NCBI GenBank assembly: GCA_011390985.1
Contig: JAABRJ010000397.1
Span: 1-7,786, forward strand
DNA from: Desulfobacteraceae bacterium
Lineage (GTDB): Bacteria; Desulfobacterota; Desulfobacteria; Desulfobacterales; JAABRJ01
Length of the DNA: 7,786 bases
Reading direction: 5' to 3'
Shown here: positions 1 to 5,283 of the stretch, piece by piece
How positions within the stretch are numbered: position 1 is the stretch's first letter
Layout: the number at the start of each line of letters is the position of its first letter
Notes under the pieces: model-generated
The model's database searches: none
What the model saw: the letters and a program-made list of their open reading frames with translations, nothing else
What the model was told of the DNA's origin: nothing
Made by a program: the position numbers and the translations under genes

Positions 1-1900
1 CCCGCAGAATCTGGGTTTGCTTGAAGACCCGCAGGGTCTCCATCTGGTATTCCAGGTCACCCGCGTCGATGGCCCGAAGACGGCGGGCCAGCTCGGTTTC
101 CAGCTCCGGCCGCAGGGGCGGCGTGTAGAGCGTCCGGGAGTCGAGCAGCTCGTCCAGCAGCAGCGGGTGCCGCGCCAGCTGCGCGGCCACCATGGGGCTG
201 GCGGCGGTCAGGCGCACCAGGTGGTTGAGCGCCTCGGGGTTTTCGAGCAGCAGCGCCATGTAGCAGGAGCGGGTCTCGATGGCCTTGATCAGCTCGATGA
301 CCCGGTTGAGGGTTTGACTGCTGCCCCCGGCGGCGGCCACGGCCCCCAGAACAAGGGGCATCAAGCGGTCCAGGCGGCGCCGGGCCTCGATGCTGACCAC
401 GCGTCCTTCGACGGTTTCGCGCAGGTCCGCCACCAGGTCCAACACCGCCCGGGGCGCCTCAAAACCGCGGGCCTGAAGCACGGCGGCGGCCTTCTGTGGT
501 TCCAGCAGCCCGCGCCAGACGTCCACCAGGTCCCGGGTGTGGGCGGCGCCCGGGACCGCCTGGCCGGGTGCGGGCTCATCGGTTTTCAGCAATCCGCTGA
601 AATGGCCATGCACCGCCGCCATGTGGCGTGTCAGCCGGGCGTAAAACGCCGTCCAGCTCTCAAAACCCATCGAAACCGCCAGCCGCAGGCGCGCCGGCTC
701 CTCCTGCGGCAGCTGGTGGGTCTGGCGATCGGCGGCCATCTGCAGCCGGTGCTCGGTATTGCGCAAAAAAGTGTAGGCCGCCTGAAGTTCGCGGCACACC
801 CCGGCAGGCACCAGGTTTTCGGCCACCAGGGTGTCCAGGGTCTGCTGGATCGGCCGCGCCTGCAGCGCCGGCAGCACCCCGCCGCGGATCAGCTGAAAGA
901 CCTGGCCGAAAAATTCGATCTCGCGAATCCCGCCGGGCCCCAGCTTGATGTTGTCGCGCAGCCCCTTGCGTCCGACCTCCAGGGTGATCTGCTGTTTCAT
1001 CTCGCGGATCGACTCGATGGTGCCGTAATCCAGGTAGCGGCGGAAGACGAAGGGCTTCAGCGCCGCCAGCAGGCGCGCACCGGCGGCCGGGTCGCCCGCC
1101 ACGCTGCGGGCCTTGATCCAGGCGTAGCGCTCCCACTCGCGCCCCTGCTGCTGATAGTAATCCTCCATGCCGTCGAAGCTCATCACCAGCGGGCCGTTTT
1201 CGCCGAACGGCCGCAGCCGCAAGTCCACCCGGTACATGGGCCCGTCGGCGCTGGGCTGGCCGATGACGCCGACCAGCCGGCGGGCGAGGCGCACGAAAAA
1301 GGCGTGGTTGTCCATGAGTTCCGGCCCCCCGCAGGTTTCCCCGGCGGACGGGAACGCAAAGACCAGATCGATATCGGAGGAGAAGTTGAGCTCCCGGGCG
1401 CCCAGCTTGCCCATGCCGATGACCACGAGCGACTGGGGTGCGGCCCCGACAGCGGACGGCGTGCCGCACTCGGCGCACTGCCAGTCGTAAAGCCGCGTCA
1501 GGGTCTGTTCCAGGCAGGCGTCCGCCAGACGCGACAGCTCCGCCATGGTGACGTTCAGGTCGGCCCGCCCGGCCAGATCCCGCCAGGCGATCCGCACCAT
1601 CTCACGCCGGCGCAGTTTGCGCAGCGCCGTCGCCAGGCCGGCCTCAGCATCGACGGCCCCGAGCGCCTCGGCCAGTTTGCCGCGGTAGCGTCCCGGGGCG
1701 TATGCCGCTTCGAGATCGCCTTGCGCCAGGAGATCGACCACAAGAGCGGGATCACGGGCGACGCTGTGGGCGACAAAATCGCTGAAAGCAAACACCCGCT
1801 GCAGGTCGGCCGCAAGTCCCGGGCGTTCGGGGATCCTGAGACCGGCGGCCGCGGCCGCCTTGCAGAAAGCGGCCCACTTGCCGGCGGCTTCCTGCGCCAA
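1..1900 (-). CDS. glnE: Bifunctional glutamine synthetase adenylyltransferase / adenylyl-removase, N-terminal part
   Basis: GlnE attaches AMP to glutamine synthetase to switch it off and removes it again, following the PII signal. The 633 codons here match the family from near the N-terminus to just inside the second half, ending FKQTQILR (E. coli FKQAQLLR, of about 946 residues). Visible are an N-terminal VFAFSDFVA, then the first nucleotidyltransferase motif MGKLGARELNFSSDIDL (about residues 163-179), YRVDLRLRPFG (223-233, acidic D226) and NIKLGPGGIREIEF (317-330). These belong to the adenylyl-removing half and its helical domain; SPMVAAQLARHPLLLDELLD lies in the linker. The adenylylating C-terminal domain is outside the window. 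The start is unclear: an in-frame TGA at 1912-1910 leaves TTG at 1900 as the first usual start, without a clear ribosome site. An ATG at 1929 lies in the neighbouring frame. GTG at 1795 is possible but would cut off residues that look coding. The gene is divergent from the glutamate synthase operon. Family identity is near certain; the start is not. Confidence 0.95.
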   Translation of the reverse strand, partial: MAQEAAGKWAAFCKAAAAAGLRIPERPGLAADLQRVFAFSDFVAHSVARDPALVVDLLAQGDLEAAYAPGRYRGKLAEALGAVDAEAGLATALRKLRRREMVRIAWRDLAGRADLNVTMAELSRLADACLEQTLTRLYDWQCAECGTPSAVGAAPQSLVVIGMGKLGARELNFSSDIDLVFAFPSAGETCGGPELMDNHAFFVRLARRLVGVIGQPSADGPMYRVDLRLRPFGENGPLVMSFDGMEDYYQQQGREWERYAWIKARSVAGDPAAGARLLAALKPFVFRRYLDYGTIESIREMKQQITLEVGRKGLRDNIKLGPGGIREIEFFGQVFQLIRGGVLPALQARPIQQTLDTLVAENLVPAGVCRELQAAYTFLRNTEHRLQMAADRQTHQLPQEEPARLRLAVSMGFESWTAFYARLTRHMAAVHGHFSGLLKTDEPAPGQAVPGAAHTRDLVDVWRGLLEPQKAAAVLQARGFEAPRAVLDLVADLRETVEGRVVSIEARRRLDRLMPLVLGAVAAAGGSSQTLNRVIELIKAIETRSCYMALLLENPEALNHLVRLTAASPMVAAQLARHPLLLDELLDSRTLYTPPLRPELETELARRLRAIDAGDLEYQMETLRVFKQTQILR

Positions 1901-2157
1901 GACGGCAATTCAAGCGCGGCGGTGTTCATTGATTAATGAGTGCTCCATTGACGGCCCACTGCTGGCGGCGGCCCCGGGAAATTCAATTCTGCGCGCATGC
2001 CGGTCGCAGCCCAAAGGCGGTCGGACAGCGCTGCGCGCCCCGGCCGCTGTTGGGTGGCGGCAGGTTACCACAAAGTGGACAAAACCGGAAGACGCCCCGA
2101 GACACCCTGCGGCGGTCGCGCGCCTCTTTTTTCAGGTTGAAATGCGCCGGGAAATCG

Positions 2158-2163
2158 ATTATA
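2158..2163 (-). promoter_or_regulatory. glnE: Possible -10 box for glnE
   Basis: Read on the minus strand this is a perfect TATAAT in an AT-rich pocket (GATGTTTATAATCGATT), pointing toward glnE. No good TTGACA-like -35 box lies 15-19 bases upstream, and the extended -10 TG is one base out of place. Transcription from here would give glnE a leader of about 250 bases, which is long. It is the best minus-strand promoter candidate I see, but the support is weak. Confidence 0.25.
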
Positions 2164-2211
2164 AACATCAGGCTGTAATTTAAGGAGTTGGGGGATAAAC
2201 GCCGCTGTCCT

Positions 2212-2225
2212 GTTCGATTTCGAAC
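2212..2225. repeat. Perfect inverted repeat, possible regulator site
   Basis: GTTCGA-TT-TCGAAC has six-base arms with a two-base centre. The size and symmetry suit a dimeric DNA-binding protein. It lies about 187 bases before the predicted start of the glutamate synthase transcript, within the usual enhancer range for sigma-54 activators. It does not match the NtrC consensus I know (GCAC-N7-GTGC). The regulator is unknown. Confidence 0.35.
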
Positions 2226-2270
2226 GCTCGAAGCAAGATGCCCGTCAGCAGGGGGTTGACACAACGCTCG
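2223..2270. repeat. Direct repeat AACGCTCG, 40 bases apart
   Basis: AACGCTCG occurs at 2223-2230 and again at 2263-2270. The 40-base period is close to four helical turns, so the copies would sit on the same DNA face. The first copy overlaps the inverted repeat at 2212-2225. Both lie upstream of the sigma-54 type promoter at about -183 and -143. They could be paired activator sites. An eight-base repeat could also occur by chance. Confidence 0.3.
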
Positions 2271-2278
2271 CGGGCATC
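2237..2278. repeat. Inverted repeat GATGCCCG / CGGGCATC
   Basis: Eight-base perfect arms lie at 2237-2244 and 2271-2278, separated by 26 bases. The second arm directly follows the second AACGCTCG copy, and the first arm lies shortly after the first copy. The wide spacing argues against a tight operator and for either two half-sites or a loose stem. No T-run follows, so it is not a terminator. Confidence 0.3.
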
Positions 2279-2359
2279 AGCCGCGACGCGCAACCACCCG
2301 ATCAAGACCCTGCACGTGCGCTGCCACCCGTCCCGCCCCATACTGCTCACAGCGACCTG

Positions 2360-2378
2360 ATCCAATTGATAGTTGGAT
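2360..2378. repeat. Inverted repeat just upstream of the -24 element
   Basis: ATCCAA (2360-2365) and TTGGAT (2373-2378) are exact reverse complements with a seven-base AT-rich spacer. The repeat abuts the -24 box of the predicted sigma-54 promoter. A protein bound here could block or tune polymerase binding. Function is unproven. Confidence 0.25.
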
Positions 2379-2395
2379 ACGGCATGAGAATTGCT
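2379..2395 (+). promoter_or_regulatory. Predicted sigma-54 (RpoN) -24/-12 promoter
   Basis: The sequence ACGGCATGAGAATTGCT has GG at 2381-2382 and GC at 2393-2394 with exactly ten bases between, the defining spacing. Against the consensus TGGCACG-N4-TTGCW it reads CGGCATG-AGAA-TTGCT, so the -12 half is perfect and the -24 half has two mismatches. Transcription would start near 2406, giving a leader of about 86 bases to the ATG at 2492. RpoN control of ammonia-assimilation genes is well established in other bacteria. No activator gene is in the window. Confidence 0.5.
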
Positions 2396-2409
2396 GAGGC
2401 TGACCCTGG

Positions 2410-2451
2410 CGATAATTTCAGGTGCCAGCCCTACATTTGTGTCGATTATCG
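2410..2451 (+). promoter_or_regulatory. Leader inverted repeat CGATAAT / ATTATCG
   Basis: Seven-base perfect arms lie at 2410-2416 and 2445-2451 and would enclose a 28-base loop in the leader RNA. A smaller stem, CTGGC (2406-2410) with GCCAG (2424-2428), overlaps the left arm by one base. This matches no riboswitch class I recognise, including the glutamine riboswitch. It could be a fold, a pair of protein half-sites, or chance. Confidence 0.25.
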
Positions 2452-2457
2452 GTCCGA

Positions 2458-2485
2458 CTCCTTACATTTTTGTAAAAAAGGAGGG
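2458..2485 (+). promoter_or_regulatory. Strong ribosome binding site inside a potential hairpin
   Basis: AAGGAGGG at 2478-2485 ends six bases before the ATG at 2492 and is nearly an ideal Shine-Dalgarno site, which fixes the start of the amidotransferase gene. Directly upstream, CTCCTT at 2458-2463 is its reverse complement. Between them TTACA (2462-2466) and TGTAA (2471-2475) close a TTTT loop. One fold joins CTCC/GGAG to the inner five-pair stem with a four-A bulge and would hide the ribosome site. This suggests translational control of the whole operon. Confidence 0.4.
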
Positions 2486-2491
2486 TTCACC

Positions 2492-3622
2492 ATGTGTCGT
2501 TTGTTTGCGATGACCAGTGACGAGCCGTTGTCCCCCATGGCCGCCCTGGAGGCCCTGGACGTAATGCGCGAGGGGCACGACGGCTCCGGCGTGGGTATTT
2601 TTCTGCGCGACCTGGGGGGACCCTTCGAGGAGATGAAGGATGCGCCGATTCTATCGGGCATTTTCAGCGAAAAGGGGCTCAAACGGCTGGACGCCTTCAT
2701 GATGAATATCGGCTTCATGACCAAGTACAAAATTTCCATCAAGGTCCCCAAGACCCCGCCCCCGGGCGTGCCCAAACGTGACGTCTATCTGATCCGCGCC
2801 TATGAGTACCCCGAGGAGTGGGACGGCTACAGCCGCGAGCAGCTATTCGACAAGCTGCTGGACATCCGCCTGACGCTGCGCAAGATGGGCGAAGCGGAAA
2901 ACGACATGATCGTCTTCTCCTTCTGGCCCGACGTGATCATGATCAAGGAGATCGGGGACCCGATCCAGGTCGGCGAGTTCCTCAAGCTCGACCGCAAAGA
3001 GCTCAAGGCCCGCGTCATCATGGCCCAGGGGCGGCAGAACACCAATTACGCCATCAACCTTTACGCCTGCCACCCGTTTTTCACCCAGGGCTTCTCCACC
3101 ATGACAAACGGGGAGAACACGGCCTTCATCCCCATCAAAGAGTATCTGACGACCCGCGGGTTTGCCGGCTACTACGGGTTCCAGTCCGACTCCGAGGTCT
3201 TCACCCATATCCTGCATTACACCTGCCGCAAACTCGGTCTGGGGCTGGAGTGCTACAAGCACGTCATTACGCCGCTGCAGGACGAAGGCCTGCGCACACA
3301 CCCCAACGGGGCCTTCCTGATGAATCTCAAGCAGTCCTGCCGGCGCTTGATCATCGACGGGCCCAACTGCGTCATCGGCTGCCTGCCGGACCATTCGCTG
3401 TTCATGGTCCAGGACCGCAAAAAGCTGCGCCCCGGGGTCGTCGGCGGCCGTCCGGGGCTCTTCGCCTTTTCGTCTGAAATCTGCGGTCTGGACGCGGCCA
3501 TCCCCGACCGCGACAAAAGCAAGGACTTTCAACCGATGCATTTGGACACCGCCATTGTCGGCCCGGACCGCCAGGAGGTCAAGATATGCTGCCAAACCGA
3601 ACCATTACCCCTTCCACACTGA
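2492..3622 (+). CDS. Glutamate synthase glutamine amidotransferase subunit (stand-alone class II GATase)
   Basis: This 376-residue protein corresponds to the N-terminal amidotransferase domain of GltB, here as its own polypeptide. It should hydrolyse glutamine and pass ammonia to the FMN subunit encoded next. It begins MCRLF, so after loss of Met the catalytic Cys is the N-terminal residue, as in Ntn hydrolases. Other likely active-site features are R181 in AQGRQNTN (in place of the usual HQRFSTNT), NGE at 206-208 for the oxyanion hole, and SDSE at 232-235, with D233 placed like the substrate-binding Asp of GlmS. The start is chosen because Cys must be residue 2 and because AAGGAGGG lies six bases upstream. 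In-frame ATGs at 2366 and 2384 would bury the Cys and have no such site. There is no signal peptide. Its last 37 bases overlap the next gene. The family call is firm; the GOGAT role rests on sequence and context together. Confidence 0.9.
   Translation: MCRLFAMTSDEPLSPMAALEALDVMREGHDGSGVGIFLRDLGGPFEEMKDAPILSGIFSEKGLKRLDAFMMNIGFMTKYKISIKVPKTPPPGVPKRDVYLIRAYEYPEEWDGYSREQLFDKLLDIRLTLRKMGEAENDMIVFSFWPDVIMIKEIGDPIQVGEFLKLDRKELKARVIMAQGRQNTNYAINLYACHPFFTQGFSTMTNGENTAFIPIKEYLTTRGFAGYYGFQSDSEVFTHILHYTCRKLGLGLECYKHVITPLQDEGLRTHPNGAFLMNLKQSCRRLIIDGPNCVIGCLPDHSLFMVQDRKKLRPGVVGGRPGLFAFSSEICGLDAAIPDRDKSKDFQPMHLDTAIVGPDRQEVKICCQTEPLPLPH
3573..3579 (+). promoter_or_regulatory. gltB: Internal ribosome binding site for the FMN subunit
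   Basis: AGGAGGT lies inside the end of the amidotransferase gene, six bases before the ATG at 3586. It fixes that start and makes the 37-base gene overlap real. Ribosomes finishing the first gene would keep this site open, so the two subunits are probably translationally coupled. Confidence 0.75.
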
Positions 3623-5220
3623 GCATCAAGGACCTGCCCTGGCAGATCCTGTGGAGCAAAGACAAGTGCACCCTCTGCGGCCGCTGCACAGCGGTGTGCC
3701 CGGTGCAGGCCATCGAACTGGGGGTCTTCCGCAAGCGCCGGGTCCAGACCAGCCTGAACCTGGCCGAGCCGCCGGCGAGCGCCTTTACGGTCTATCACGG
3801 CATTCGTCAGCGCACCGACCCGGCTTACAGCTGCATCGGCTGCGGCATGTGCAGCCTCGTCTGTCCCAACGACGCCATCCTCCCGGCGCGCAGCGACGAG
3901 GCCGACAAGCTGCGCTTCCATGTCAACCGCGGCGGGCAGCCGCGGCGGCGCGGCGGCCGGCGCAACGACCACGGCAGCCTGCTTGACCAGATCAAATTCA
4001 TCCGGATTTCGATGCTCACCGACCCGGCCCTGGATGCCGGGCGCCATGAATTCGAACTGCGCAGCCTGATCGGACGGATCCTGCCGCCGGAAGAGAGCCT
4101 GAAGTTTTTCACTCAAAACGGCTGGATGCCCCCCGTGCGCGAAGTCTACCCGCTGATGATCGGCGGCATGTCCTTCGGCGCCTTGAGCCCCAACATGTGG
4201 GAAGGGCTGCAGCTCGGCGTGGCCTACCTCAACGAAGAGCTCAACATGCCGGTGCGCATTTCCACCGGGGAAGGCGGGTGCCCGCCCCGCCTGCTGCGCA
4301 GCCGCTTCCTGAAATACATCATCCTGCAGATCGCCAGCGGCTATTTCGGCTGGGACGAGATCATCCACGCCCTGCCGGAGATGAAGGAGGATCCCTGCGC
4401 GATCGAGATCAAGTACGGCCAGGGCGCCAAGCCCGGCGACGGCGGCCTGCTCATGTGGTACAAGGTCAACAAGCTGATCGCGGCCATCCGCGGAGTCCCC
4501 GCGGGTGTCAGCCTGCCCAGCCCGCCGACCCACCAGACCCAGTATTCCATCGAGGAATCGGTCGCCAAAATGATCCTTTCGATGTCCATGGCCTGGGGGT
4601 TCCGGGTACCGGTCTACCCCAAGATCTCCGCCTCCTCCACCACCCTGGCGGTGCTCAACAACCTGGCCCGCAACCCCTACGCCTCGGGCCTGGCCATCGA
4701 CGGCGAGGACGGGGGCACCGGCGCGGCCTACAATGTATCCATGAACCACATGGGGCACCCCATCGCCAGCAATATCCGCGACGCTTATCTCAATCTGGTG
4801 GCCATCGGCAAACAGAACGAAATTCCGCTGATCGCCGGTGGGGGGGCCGGCAAAAACGGCAACCTGGGGGCCAACGCCGCGGCCCTGATCATGCTGGGCG
4901 CCAGCTGCGTGCAGATCGGCAAATACGTCATGCAGGCCGCCGCCGGCTGCCTGGGCTCCGAATCCGACCGCTGCAACATCTGCAACATCGGCCAGTGTCC
5001 CAAGGGCATCACCTCACAGGACCCGCGCCTCTACCGGCGGCTGGATGTGGACGAGGTCGCCCAGCGGGTGGTGGACGTTTTCCTGAGCTTCGACATCGAA
5101 CTCAAGAAGATCATCGCCCCCCTGGGGCGCTCGACATCGCTGCCGATCGGCATGTCGGACGCCCTCGGCATCAGCGATGCCGACGCCGCTCAGCGGCTTC
5201 AGATCAAATACGTCGTTTAG
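3586..5220 (+). CDS. gltB: Glutamate synthase FMN subunit, archaeal-type GltB with N-terminal ferredoxin
   Basis: This 544-residue protein holds the synthase site, where ammonia and 2-oxoglutarate become glutamate on FMN. Residues 28-38 (CTLCGRCTAVC) and 83-93 (CIGCGMCSLVC) are two [4Fe-4S] ferredoxin motifs, each followed by Pro. From about residue 185 comes the FMN barrel: IGGMSFGALSP (192-202), STGEGGCPP (226-234), KYGQGAKPGDGG (276-287), SPPTHQTQYSIEE (312-324), DGEDGGTGA (372-380) and AGGGAGKNGNLGAN (417-430). A [3Fe-4S]-type region follows, with C455, C463, C466 and C471 before PKGITSQDP. The amidotransferase, most of the central helical domain and the GXGXG domain of full-length GltB are absent and are supplied, where present, by neighbouring genes. 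R-rich residues around 127-133 link the ferredoxin to the barrel. AGGAGGT at 3573 supports the start. The third gene follows after 63 bases, so one transcript is likely. The name gltB covers only part of classical GltB. Confidence 0.92.
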   Translation: MLPNRTITPSTLSIKDLPWQILWSKDKCTLCGRCTAVCPVQAIELGVFRKRRVQTSLNLAEPPASAFTVYHGIRQRTDPAYSCIGCGMCSLVCPNDAILPARSDEADKLRFHVNRGGQPRRRGGRRNDHGSLLDQIKFIRISMLTDPALDAGRHEFELRSLIGRILPPEESLKFFTQNGWMPPVREVYPLMIGGMSFGALSPNMWEGLQLGVAYLNEELNMPVRISTGEGGCPPRLLRSRFLKYIILQIASGYFGWDEIIHALPEMKEDPCAIEIKYGQGAKPGDGGLLMWYKVNKLIAAIRGVPAGVSLPSPPTHQTQYSIEESVAKMILSMSMAWGFRVPVYPKISASSTTLAVLNNLARNPYASGLAIDGEDGGTGAAYNVSMNHMGHPIASNIRDAYLNLVAIGKQNEIPLIAGGGAGKNGNLGANAAALIMLGASCVQIGKYVMQAAAGCLGSESDRCNICNIGQCPKGITSQDPRLYRRLDVDEVAQRVVDVFLSFDIELKKIIAPLGRSTSLPIGMSDALGISDADAAQRLQIKYVV

Positions 5221-5230
5221 CCTGAGATCG

Positions 5231-5257
5231 CGGGCCACCCGATGCCCCATCGGCCCG
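5231..5257 (+). other. Stem-loop in the gap between the FMN subunit and the flavoprotein genes
   Basis: CGGGC (5231-5235) pairs with GCCCG (5253-5257), and CGATG (5240-5244) pairs with CATCG (5248-5252) over a CCC loop. Four bases (5236-5239) bulge on the left side. The ten mostly G-C pairs should fold stably in mRNA. It starts ten bases after the stop codon and ends before the next ribosome site (GGAG at 5274-5277). No T-run follows, so it is not an intrinsic terminator. It may protect or process the message, or set the subunit ratio. Confidence 0.45.
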
Positions 5258-5283
5258 GCCCCCAGGACATTGCGGAGAGAGAC

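Larger units (their letters stand above)
1901..2491. other. Divergent intergenic and regulatory region between glnE and the glutamate synthase operon
   Basis: This 591-base stretch has no convincing gene. Short open frames on both strands have no recognisable protein motifs and no consistent ribosome sites. It is visibly less GC-rich than its flanks, particularly between 2125 and 2200 and between 2360 and 2490, as expected for promoter DNA. The half next to glnE (1901-2200) shows only a TATAAT-like box on the minus strand and small chance-level repeats such as CCAC-AAA-GTGG at 2068-2078. The half next to the glutamate synthase genes is denser. It has inverted and direct repeats at 2212-2278, an inverted repeat at 2360-2378, a sigma-54 type promoter at 2379-2395, and a leader with two further inverted repeats. 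Confidence 0.8.

Noticed and set aside
17..1936. A 639-codon open frame on the plus strand
   Set aside because: It is antisense to glnE. The protein is low-complexity, rich in G, Q, R and H, and has no family motifs. Such frames arise from GC-rich third positions of the real gene.
2111..2132. Terminator-like GGCG-GTCGCG-CGCC followed by six T on the plus strand
   Set aside because: The stem has only four pairs and no plus-strand gene lies upstream of it. glnE runs the other way.
2256..2284. TTGACA at 2256-2261 as a sigma-70 -35 box
   Set aside because: No -10-like hexamer lies 16-18 bases downstream; the region is GC-rich (AGCCGC).
2311..2320. GCACGTGC as an NtrC half-site pair
   Set aside because: NtrC sites need about seven bases between GCAC and GTGC; here there are none.
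1983..2365. Small minus-strand open frames of 93 and 61 codons in the intergenic region
   Set aside because: There are no motifs, they overlap each other and the repeat cluster, and their composition does not resemble a conserved protein.
2366..2491. N-terminal extension of the amidotransferase from ATG 2366 or 2384
   Set aside because: It would bury the catalytic Cys that must be first after Met, lacks a ribosome site, and overlaps the predicted promoter.
3529..4758. A 409-codon open frame on the minus strand
   Set aside because: It is antisense to the FMN subunit with its ferredoxin and FMN motifs. It is explained by codon bias.
5242..5283. Upstream ATG of the GXGXG-GltD fusion
   Set aside because: The ATG sits in the stem-loop with no ribosome site. 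GGAG before ATG 5284 and the sequence MSKTKF fit better.
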